A DNA stretch of 5,186 nt from Candidatus Aenigmatarchaeota archaeon (GTDB taxonomy: Archaea; Aenigmatarchaeota; Aenigmatarchaeia; DAOWOJ01): contig DAOWOJ010000038.1 of assembly GCA_030642125.1 (NCBI GenBank), positions 1 through 5,186 on the forward strand, written 5' to 3'. The translations under genes were made by a program, and so were the position numbers. Positions 1 to 5,090 of the stretch are shown piece after piece (position 1 is the stretch's first letter; each line of letters starts with the position of its first letter). The notes under the pieces were generated by a model. That model made no database searches, was not told the DNA's origin, and worked only from the letters and a program-made list of their open reading frames with translations.

Positions 1-641
1 CTATCTTCAATTAAAACAATCTCCGGAAAACCACCATATTCTATATATTCCAAAACATATTTTCTTATGTTCTCTGCGTTTAAATAAATATCTTTTTCAT
101 CTCTAATTTTTAAATTTTTGAATCTCAAAAATTCACTGAAGGATAGAGGAAAAACTTCAAATGTTAACTGCCTTCCTGTTAATATAGATGCTAATTCTTC
201 ACTCATTAACTTTGAACTTGAACCTGTAATAACAATATTTGCTTCCTTTCTTTCATTCAGACTCCTAACAAATTTTTCCCAATTTTTAACTTCTTGAATC
301 TCGTCCAAAAATATGTAACTCTTCGTTTTAGGTTTTATAATCTCTTTGTAGCTCTCATAAATTTTTGAAAGTGAATTTAAATCTACATTTTCAAAATAAG
401 GTTCTTCGAAATTTATTATTAATATATCTTCCTTTAATATTTTATTTTCTATAAGATCCTTTACAAGTTGTTTTATAATATATGATTTACCTGATCGTCT
501 TACACCGACAATTGTTACTATTTTGTTGTATTTTAAAGCAGAAAATATAGAAGCCGTATAATTTCTTCTGATCCCTGTATCTATTTCTCTACTCCAGAAA
601 TTCCCTTTATCCAAAGTTTCTATTATATTTCCTTTATCCAT
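1..641 (-). CDS. AAA+ ATPase of the AAA_14/DUF4143 (COG1373-like) family, 3' end outside the window
   Basis: This frame starts with ATG at 641 and runs open off the left edge; 213 residues are visible. The P-loop GVRRSGKS is at residues 46-53 and the Walker B strand YIFLDE at 109-114, followed by Q116. A sensor-1-like ITGSSSKL is at 138-145. The family signature TGRQLTFEVFPLSFSEF is at 155-171, and YGGFPEIVL at 202-210. Together these are typical of cytosolic predicted ATPases of the AAA_14/DUF4143 group, whose substrate and cellular role are not established. The C-terminal DUF4143 part, expected from family length (about 400-480 aa), lies beyond the edge. No other Met occurs before residue 146, so the ATG at 641 is the only sensible ATG start. 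It is a paralogue of the complete ATPase at 979-2265 (shared GVRRSGK, LDEIQ, PLSF and YGGFP blocks) but clearly diverged. It has its own promoter region with an inverted repeat. Family assignment is firm; function is unknown. Confidence 0.93.
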   Translation of the reverse strand, partial: MDKGNIIETLDKGNFWSREIDTGIRRNYTASIFSALKYNKIVTIVGVRRSGKSYIIKQLVKDLIENKILKEDILIINFEEPYFENVDLNSLSKIYESYKEIIKPKTKSYIFLDEIQEVKNWEKFVRSLNERKEANIVITGSSSKLMSEELASILTGRQLTFEVFPLSFSEFLRFKNLKIRDEKDIYLNAENIRKYVLEYIEYGGFPEIVLIED

Positions 642-666
642 ACTTTATACATATGACAAATATCCA

Positions 667-690
667 CATATATGTCATATAAATATGACA
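667..690 (-). promoter_or_regulatory. Promoter region of the left ATPase gene
   Basis: Read on the minus strand there are two TATA-like elements. TTTATATG (683 to 676) lies about 39 bases from the ATG at 641, centre to start, and would give a leader of roughly 12 bases. CATATATG (674 to 667) lies about 30 bases from the ATG and would give an almost leaderless message. I cannot choose between them. There is no Shine-Dalgarno match before the ATG. Confidence 0.5.
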
Positions 691-691
691 T
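672..691. repeat. Perfect inverted repeat over the ATPase promoter (possible operator)
   Basis: The arms are ATGTCATAT (672-680) and ATATGACAT (683-691), 9 bp each and perfectly complementary, separated by AA. A third copy of the half-site ATATGACA lies at 651-658, between the repeat and the start codon, and makes a second inverted pair with 673-680. The repeat covers the TTTATATG element. A dimeric transcription factor bound there would be expected to block TATA-binding protein, so repression is the natural reading. That is inference from position only; AT-rich DNA makes short palindromes easily, but two 9-bp arms plus a third half-site is more than I would expect by chance. Confidence 0.5.
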
Positions 692-954
692 TTTGCACAC
701 AAATATTTTCCTATATATAAACGCTTACCATATTTCAAACAAAAACTTCTGATATTTCAGAAACATAATTATTTTTATTGACATAACCACTGCTGTAATG
801 AAATTTATTATTTCTATTGGTTATTATTTTTGGTTCCTAATTATTAAATAAAATTCATCCATATTAACAACGCATACAAAAATATCAATAAAATTGTACT
901 AAGCGCCTGTTTCTTTTTGAATCTTTGTGTCTGTTTATATATTTGCTCACACTT

Positions 955-970
955 ATTGTAAAAATTTTAA
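955..970 (-). terminator. Weak T-rich stretch after the complete ATPase gene
   Basis: About 15 bases beyond the stop codon (979-981) the minus strand reads TAAAATTTTTACAAT, with a run of five T at 964-960. Archaeal intrinsic termination needs only a T-run, so this is a candidate. The run is short and the whole spacer is AT-rich, so the call is weak. Confidence 0.25.
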
Positions 971-978
971 AGAAACAA

Positions 979-2265
979 CTAATCAAGAAGCCACATCCAC
1001 AAAGGAACAAATCTTATTCTATTTCCTTTAATCTTTTCTTCTCCAAAATAGTCTTCAGTTATTATCAAACCACTTTTTAGGTGAAATCTTTTCATACCTT
1101 CTAAAAGTCCTTTGACTTCACGTTTTTTGGTAGTTTCATCTTTAATATCCAAGCAGACCTGAATAAGTTGTTTTACCTTTAAACCATCTTTAATCACAAA
1201 ATCTATTTCATAATTGTTTCCTTTTGCATAGAACAGATTTTTTCCAATTTTGTTTCCTCTTTTTAGAAGTTCTAATGCAACAGTATTTTCCATTAATCTC
1301 CCAATATTTTCAGAGAAACGAAGATAAAATAAATTAAAAAATCCATTATCAATTACATAGATTTTTTTTGGATTTTTAATAGTTTCAGAATATTTAGATG
1401 AATAAACAGGCAAAAAGAAAAACAAAAAAACATTTTCAAAAATTGAAGAATATCTTATTATTAAATCTGTGCTGACATTACATTCTTTATTTTTTAATAT
1501 GTTTCTTATTTTTGTAAAAGATGTAGGGCAACTGATTCTCTCAATAAACAGATTTATAAGTTCGTTCACCACATCTTTTTTTCTAATATCTGTTCTTGAT
1601 TTTATATCTCTTTCAGTTATATCACTAAAAAATACCTCTACATATGAAAAATCTTTACTTAGAACGTATTTAGGAAAGCCTCCATATTGTATATACTCTT
1701 TGACATATTTTTTTATTTTTGCTTCTTTTTCTTCACTTAATTTTTCCAGATTTGAGACTCCTTTAAAATGTAAAAGTTCTTTGAATGAAAGTGGAAAAAT
1801 CTCTATTGTCTTATGCCTGCCACTAAGCAATTTTCCACAATCTTCTGAAAGCAGTGATCTAACAGAACCTGAAACTATTAGTTTTATTTTGCCTTTAAAT
1901 TCATCATAAATACTTTTTGCGAAAATTTCCCAACCTTTGACTGTTTGTATTTCATCAAGCATTAAAAACAATCTTTTCTTAAGAAGATTCTCCTGATAAA
2001 TAAATTCTATTAAATAATTTAAATCCTCAAGTTTTAGAGGATATAATTTTCTATCTTCACAATTAAGATATATAAAATTTTCTTCTGTTTTTATATTTTT
2101 TGCGATATAGTACATGAGATATGTTTTTCCACTTCTTCTAACTCCAACAATATCGTTTATCATATCATTTTTCAGGAAATTCATGTTTACAAGTCTTTCC
2201 CTGACGTCTTCCAATTTATTCTCCCAGAATGTATAGATATATTGTTTGATAGCTTCTTTTTTCAT
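979..2265 (-). CDS. AAA+ ATPase with C-terminal DUF4143 domain (COG1373-like), complete
   Basis: The protein is 428 aa, usual for the family. The AAA_14 part has P-loop GVRRSGKT (41-48), Walker B LFLMLDE (99-105) then IQ, and sensor-1-like VSGSVRSLL (131-139). These are followed by GRHKTIEIFPLSFKELL and YGGFPKYVL. The DUF4143 half carries SIFENVFLFFFLPVYS, then MENTVALELLKRG (E326), YEIDFVI (D355), LIQVCLDI and TTKKREV, the usual tail order in archaeal members; this half resembles the PD-(D/E)XK nuclease fold. Members are predicted cytosolic ATPases of unknown target. An in-frame ATG eight codons upstream (2289) lies inside the TATA box TTTATATG, so I place the start at 2265, about 26 bases from that element. 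The gene reads away from the DUF2284 gene and precedes a partial paralogue on the same strand. It shows no frameshift or lost core motif. Family certain; function unknown. Confidence 0.95.
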   Translation of the reverse strand: MKKEAIKQYIYTFWENKLEDVRERLVNMNFLKNDMINDIVGVRRSGKTYLMYYIAKNIKTEENFIYLNCEDRKLYPLKLEDLNYLIEFIYQENLLKKRLFLMLDEIQTVKGWEIFAKSIYDEFKGKIKLIVSGSVRSLLSEDCGKLLSGRHKTIEIFPLSFKELLHFKGVSNLEKLSEEKEAKIKKYVKEYIQYGGFPKYVLSKDFSYVEVFFSDITERDIKSRTDIRKKDVVNELINLFIERISCPTSFTKIRNILKNKECNVSTDLIIRYSSIFENVFLFFFLPVYSSKYSETIKNPKKIYVIDNGFFNLFYLRFSENIGRLMENTVALELLKRGNKIGKNLFYAKGNNYEIDFVIKDGLKVKQLIQVCLDIKDETTKKREVKGLLEGMKRFHLKSGLIITEDYFGEEKIKGNRIRFVPLWMWLLD

Positions 2266-2286
2266 ATAATATGTATGCGATAAAAA

Positions 2287-2294
2287 CATATAAA
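2287..2294 (-). promoter_or_regulatory. TATA box of the complete ATPase gene (leaderless start)
   Basis: The minus strand reads TTTATATG from 2294 to 2287. Its centre is about 26 bases before the ATG at 2265, the spacing at which archaeal transcription begins at or next to the start codon. This decides the start: the in-frame ATG at 2289 is the end of the TATA box itself and so should not be in the mRNA. Confidence 0.65.
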
Positions 2295-2310
2295 GTTATC
2301 GTGTTTATAC

Positions 2311-2321
2311 GACAAGTTGTC
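2311..2321. repeat. Short perfect inverted repeat GACAA-G-TTGTC
   Basis: This 5-bp-arm palindrome is about 25 bp upstream of the TATA box of the minus-strand ATPase gene. A related palindrome with the arms in the opposite order, TTGTC-T-GACAA, lies at 2443-2453, nearer the plus-strand gene. Both sit in the divergent control region and could be binding sites, but the arms are short. Confidence 0.3.
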
Positions 2322-2439
2322 ACAAACAGAATTTACTTTTAGAATAACATAAACAGAATGGATAGATTTTGTAGTATATCTTAAAAAAATACCACAATAC
2401 ATTCAGTATTTGATTACACTTATTATCATGTGTTCCTGT

Positions 2440-2486
2440 TTTTTGTCTGACAACTTTCTGTAGAACAATAATTCATTTTTGTCTGA
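2440..2486. repeat. Direct repeat TTTTTGTCTGA (two copies) with inverted repeat
   Basis: TTTTTGTCTGA occurs at 2440-2450 and again exactly at 2476-2486, a 36-bp spacing. The first copy is part of the palindrome TTGTC-T-GACAA (2443-2453). The second copy ends about 16 bp before the TATA element of the DUF2284 gene, a reasonable place for an activator or repressor site. Another repeated string, AAACAGAAT, occurs at 2324-2332 and 2351-2359. No function can be assigned. Confidence 0.35.
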
Positions 2487-2500
2487 ATCAGTCAGCATCC

Positions 2501-2510
2501 ATAAATATAC
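2501..2510 (+). promoter_or_regulatory. TATA box of the DUF2284 gene (leaderless start)
   Basis: ATAAATATAC lies with its AT core centred about 25 bases before the ATG at 2531. There is no Shine-Dalgarno match in the short stretch between, so a leaderless message is the natural reading. Confidence 0.6.
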
Positions 2511-2530
2511 ATTAACATAAATTATCAATT

Positions 2531-3067
2531 ATGGACTATAACAGGCTTGTAGAGATACTTGAGAAAATCGCACTGGAGAATGGTGCAAATTCTGTTTCGC
2601 TAGTATCTGTAAATGATATTTTTGTTGAAGAGTGGACAAGACAAAAATGCAAGTATGGATGCAGTATGTATGGAAAAAATTTTATGTGTCCACCATATTC
2701 TCCAGCACCACTAGAGACAAGAAAAGTGTTGAAAGGATATACACATGCTCTGATTGTTGAATTTGTTTTTCATGAAAACAAACAAAAAATGAATGATAGC
2801 ATAATGCTTGAACTTGAGAGAAAGAGCTTTCTGAACGGTTTTTATAAGGCATTTTCTTATACAACTGGACCATGCAAACTCTGTAAGATTTGTGTTGGAA
2901 AAGAAATCAGTAATCAATACAAATGCAAAAACAAGAAAGATGCAAGACCGTCAATGGAATCGTGCGGGATAGATGTTTTTAAGACTGTAAAAAAAGCAGG
3001 CTACAACCCAAGGTTTGCATGTAAAGGAGAATCAATAACCTATTTTGGACTTCTACTCATTGAATAA
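2531..3067 (+). CDS. DUF2284 family cysteine-rich putative metal-binding protein
   Basis: The 178-aa protein has nine cysteines in the arrangement of DUF2284 (predicted metal-binding proteins, common in methanogens and anaerobes). C40-x3-C44-x8-C53 occurs in the context CKYGC...MCPPYSP (40-58). A compact G-P-C-x2-C-x2-C cluster follows at 113-121, then C132, then ARPSMESCGIDVFKTV (138-153), and finally C164. The spacing suggests iron-sulfur or zinc binding, but the metal and reaction are not known for the family. It has no signal peptide or membrane segment, so it is probably cytosolic. An in-frame TAA at 2513-2515 with no ATG between rules out a longer ATG start. It is transcribed alone, divergently from the ATPase gene. 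Of 14 leucines, 13 use CTN codons and none TTA, opposite to the genes at 3346 and 4333, so it may come from a different source. Family assignment is strong; function unknown. Confidence 0.93.
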   Translation: MDYNRLVEILEKIALENGANSVSLVSVNDIFVEEWTRQKCKYGCSMYGKNFMCPPYSPAPLETRKVLKGYTHALIVEFVFHENKQKMNDSIMLELERKSFLNGFYKAFSYTTGPCKLCKICVGKEISNQYKCKNKKDARPSMESCGIDVFKTVKKAGYNPRFACKGESITYFGLLLIE

Positions 3068-3211
3068 TCTGACATAATTCAAAAACAAATTTCAAATAAA
3101 ATAACTTATATCAAGATCAAATTCTAGTATGCTAGCAAAAAAAAGAAATATAATAAAAAATCTCAAAGATAATCGAAATATTTGCGTAGTTGGTGAATAA
3201 CTTTTGATAAG

Positions 3212-3244
3212 CCTACTTTATAATAAAATTAATAAAAAAGTAGG
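3212..3244. repeat. Stem-loop with 8-bp perfect arms
   Basis: CCTACTTT (3212-3219) pairs perfectly with AAAGTAGG (3237-3244) across a 17-base AT-only loop. It is about 145 bp after the DUF2284 stop codon and about 100 bp before the MazG-fusion start. It could be an RNA structure at the 3' end of the DUF2284 transcript or a protein site. No T-run follows on the plus strand, so I do not call it an intrinsic terminator. Confidence 0.35.
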
Positions 3245-3311
3245 AAACCTTCTCATCCGAAAACGTTAAATAAACTTCTATATTTAAGACAAAAAAAAGA
3301 AAAGTAATAAG

Positions 3312-3319
3312 TTTATATA
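3312..3319 (+). promoter_or_regulatory. TATA box of the MazG-fusion gene
   Basis: TTTATATA is preceded by a purine-rich stretch (AAAAGTAATAAG) that could serve as the BRE. The centre is about 30 bases before the ATG at 3346, giving a leader of only a few bases. This supports 3346 over the next in-frame ATG at 3373. Confidence 0.65.
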
Positions 3320-3345
3320 TACTCCTTAATTTCAAAATAAATAAC

Positions 3346-4068
3346 ATGACATGTAATTTACATAAAGATATTATGACAATTAGTTCAACCCATTTTAAAG
3401 GGAAACTATTAATTTGTGGAACTTGTGTTAAAGATATAAATCCAGAAAAGTTTGAAGAATTATCAAAAGATAGAAAAGTTTATACTTTCTGCCCAGAAAT
3501 GACACATTCAAGTTTATTAGGATATAAATTAACAACTATTCTTAGAACTTGTGATATTGAAGATATTTGGATATTTACTAAAGATGGATCACCACATTGT
3601 GAACAAATATTAACTACACTTCAAGAAGTTGCAGAAAATGTTAACTTTGATAAAAACAAATTAAAATATTTTGTAACTAAAAAAGGTAGATTTTCAGAAA
3701 TTACAGATAAAACAATTCGAAAATCAAGAAACATTATGGAAATTGAAAAACTAATGAGTTTTAATAAATTACATAAAGTTACTGAAATATTAATGGAAGA
3801 AGACGGTTGTCCTAATGATAAAAAAGAAACATTTGAATCAATATTAAATCATTTTGAAGAAGAAATTCAAGAACTTAAAAAAGGTTTAAATAAAAAAGAT
3901 TGGAATAACATTGAGGAAGAATTAGGAGATATTTTATTTAATGTTTTCTTGTTTTCAAAAGTTGCTCAAAATAATAATAGATTTGATATTTTTGATTTGT
4001 TTGAAAGAACTTCAAATAAGTTTATTGAAAACCATAAAAAAATATTTGAAAACAAAATTATCAAATAA
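3346..4068 (+). CDS. Uncharacterised Cys-containing N-terminal domain fused to a C-terminal MazG-like nucleotide pyrophosphohydrolase
   Basis: The protein is 240 aa. Residues about 139-235 match the MazG fold: CPNDKKETFESI (155-166, compare the usual CPWDxxQT), the metal-binding EEEIQE (171-176) and EEELGD (190-195, with E192 and D195), then NRFDIFDLF (211-219) and NHKKIF (229-234). MazG enzymes are Mg-dependent and hydrolyse nucleoside triphosphates to monophosphates, cleaning the nucleotide pool. Residues about 18-125 form a separate domain that I do not recognise. It has CGTC (24-27), FCPEMTHSSLLGYK (48-61), C69 and TKDGSPHC (78-85), so six cysteines counting C3, possibly a metal or iron-sulfur site. 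There are no membrane segments or signal peptide. Leucine is mostly TTA (14 of 21). The gene has its own promoter and a T-rich terminator. The MazG half is well supported; substrate and N-terminal role are unknown. Confidence 0.88.
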   Translation: MTCNLHKDIMTISSTHFKGKLLICGTCVKDINPEKFEELSKDRKVYTFCPEMTHSSLLGYKLTTILRTCDIEDIWIFTKDGSPHCEQILTTLQEVAENVNFDKNKLKYFVTKKGRFSEITDKTIRKSRNIMEIEKLMSFNKLHKVTEILMEEDGCPNDKKETFESILNHFEEEIQELKKGLNKKDWNNIEEELGDILFNVFLFSKVAQNNNRFDIFDLFERTSNKFIENHKKIFENKIIK

Positions 4069-4069
4069 C

Positions 4070-4082
4070 TTTTTTATCTTTT
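4070..4082 (+). terminator. T-rich terminator after the MazG-fusion gene
   Basis: Directly after the TAA at 4066-4068 the plus strand reads CTTTTTTATCTTTT, two T-runs of six and four with little between. Poly-T tracts without a hairpin are sufficient for archaeal intrinsic termination. It supports this gene being transcribed alone. Confidence 0.6.
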
Positions 4083-4160
4083 AAAAATATTGACTTGCTT
4101 TGCTAGAAAATTAATGTAACGCTATGCTCTCTTCTTTCCAGTTATCTGGCAGTATAAAAA

Positions 4161-4229
4161 CTGATATTTGATTCGCCACTATAATTGATACTCGCAATTT
4201 CATATTTCATTAACAATTTTGAATATCAG
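4161..4229. repeat. Long-range inverted repeat in a relatively GC-rich spacer
   Basis: CTGATATT (4161-4168) is perfectly complementary to AATATCAG (4222-4229). The stem extends by two G-U pairs and one A-U pair to 11 bp if transcribed on the plus strand. Inside lies a small hairpin, AATTG (4183-4187) with CAATT (4195-4199) and a 7-base loop. Bases 4091-4200 contain 37 G or C of 110, against 22 of 120 in the next 120 bases. That could mark a structured RNA or a remnant of something foreign. No RNA family is recognised. Confidence 0.3.
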
Positions 4230-4302
4230 CAAATATTAAACAAAATAAAGAAAAGAACTAATAAAATGTAGCGAAAATAATTTAAAATAATCTTCAGCAA
4301 AT

Positions 4303-4310
4303 TTTATATA
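4303..4310 (+). promoter_or_regulatory. TATA box of the RNase Z-like gene (leaderless start)
   Basis: TTTATATA is centred about 26 bases before the ATG at 4333, matching the spacing seen for the complete ATPase and DUF2284 genes. There is no Shine-Dalgarno match in the interval. It fixes the start at 4333. Confidence 0.65.
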
Positions 4311-4332
4311 TCACTTGTAATACTTTAATTAT

Positions 4333-5079
4333 ATGAAACTCATTGTACTTGGAAGTGGAACTTGTGTTCCTTCATTAAATCGAAATGCACCATCAAATTA
4401 TCTTTTAATAGGCAATAAACAAATTCTTGTTGATTGTGGTTCAGGTACTTTACTTCAATTGGAAAAAGCAAATTTAAATTATAAAGAAATTGATATGATT
4501 TGTATTTCTCATTACCATACAGATCATATTTCTGATTTGAATGCTTTAATTTGGGCATTAAACCGGACACCTGGATTTGATAGAAAAAAAGATTTAATCT
4601 TAAGTGGTCCTGTTGGATTTAAAAAATTTTATGAAGCATATATAAAACCAATTTCTAAAAACCCACGTCCAAACACTTACAATATAATAATTAAAGAAAT
4701 TAATAGCAAAATAGAATTTGACAATTTCACAATAGAAACATACAAAACAAACCATAATGATGATAGTATTGCATACAAATTTTCAGAAAATAAAAAAACT
4801 TTAGTTATTTCTGGTGATACTGATTATGATGAAAATCTTATTGTTTTCGCAAAAAATTCAGATGTTTTAATTTTAGAATGTTCTTATCCAAATGACCAAA
4901 AAGTTGCTGAACATTTGATTTCTAGAGAATGTGGTGAAATCGCCAATAAAGCAAATGTAAAGAAATTGATTTTATCACATTTGTATCCAACTTCTCCTGA
5001 AGAAATTAGACTAAATGAAACTAAAGAAATTTTTTCAAATACTATTCTAGCTGAAGATTTAATGATAATAGAAATTTAA
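4333..5079 (+). CDS. RNase Z-like metallo-beta-lactamase-fold hydrolase, compact form
   Basis: The protein is 248 aa. The N-terminus MKLIVLGSGTCVP and VDCGSGT (33-39) are the opening strands of RNase Z-type MBL enzymes. The metal motif HYHTDH gives H60, H62, D64 and H65. The remaining ligands are H141 (TNHND), D162 (ISGDTDYD) and H216 (LILSHLYP), so a complete two-metal site is present. AEHLISRECGEIA (192-204) matches the HxT block of RNase Z and supplies H194. RNase Z removes the 3' trailer of tRNA precursors, but the roughly 50-residue exosite arm that separates the H and D ligands there is missing: H141 and D162 are only 21 apart, and the whole chain is about 50 residues short of a 300-aa RNase Z. 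It may be a general phosphodiesterase or other MBL hydrolase. It appears cytosolic and is a single-gene unit with its own TATA box. Fold and metal site are firm; substrate is unknown. Confidence 0.92.
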   Translation: MKLIVLGSGTCVPSLNRNAPSNYLLIGNKQILVDCGSGTLLQLEKANLNYKEIDMICISHYHTDHISDLNALIWALNRTPGFDRKKDLILSGPVGFKKFYEAYIKPISKNPRPNTYNIIIKEINSKIEFDNFTIETYKTNHNDDSIAYKFSENKKTLVISGDTDYDENLIVFAKNSDVLILECSYPNDQKVAEHLISRECGEIANKANVKKLILSHLYPTSPEEIRLNETKEIFSNTILAEDLMIIEI

Positions 5080-5085
5080 AAATTA

Positions 5086-5090
5086 TTTTT
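5086..5090 (+). terminator. T-run after the RNase Z-like gene
   Basis: Seven bases after the TAA at 5077-5079 the sequence reads ATTATTTTTAAC, with five consecutive T, and further T-rich stretches follow. This is consistent with archaeal poly-T termination but short. Confidence 0.35.

Larger units (their letters stand above)
642..978. other. 337-bp intergenic spacer between the two ATPase genes
   Basis: No open frame here has a start, length and promoter that make it credible; the longest ATG-led frames I found are about a dozen codons. The left end (about 642-691) holds the promoter of the left ATPase gene and its inverted repeat. A perfect 6-bp hairpin, TTCTGA-TATT-TCAGAA, lies at 747-762, with a T-rich stretch about 10 bases after it on the plus strand. 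TATA-like strings occur at 713-721 and at 934-943, but nothing recognisable lies downstream of either. The rest is AT-rich sequence in which I see no structure. Confidence 0.6.

Noticed and set aside
747..762. A 6-bp hairpin TTCTGA-TATT-TCAGAA as a terminator or small-RNA element
   Set aside because: The stem is short and AT-rich, no transcript is known to end there on the plus strand, and similar hairpins are expected by chance in this composition.
1469..1909. A 146-codon open frame on the plus strand, opposite the complete ATPase gene
   Set aside because: It lies wholly antisense to a gene with clear family motifs, its product is low-complexity and rich in Ser, Phe and Leu, and no fitting promoter precedes it.
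2682..2917. Two overlapping open frames of 63 and 68 codons on the minus strand
   Set aside because: Both are antisense to the DUF2284 gene, whose cysteine motifs fix the real frame.
3181..3260. A tRNA-like string GCGTAGTTGGTGAATAAC
   Set aside because: It resembles a D-arm, but there is no acceptor stem, no anticodon arm and no GTTCGAATC T-arm downstream.
4142..4210. A 22-codon ATG-led frame on the minus strand (MKYEIASINYSGESN...)
   Set aside because: It is very short, has no TATA element at the right distance and no recognised family. It uses some GC-rich codons only because the segment itself is GC-richer. I treat it as chance or a remnant.
4340..4570. A 76-codon open frame on the minus strand
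   Set aside because: It is antisense to the RNase Z-like gene over its metal-binding motif and shows no recognisable domain.
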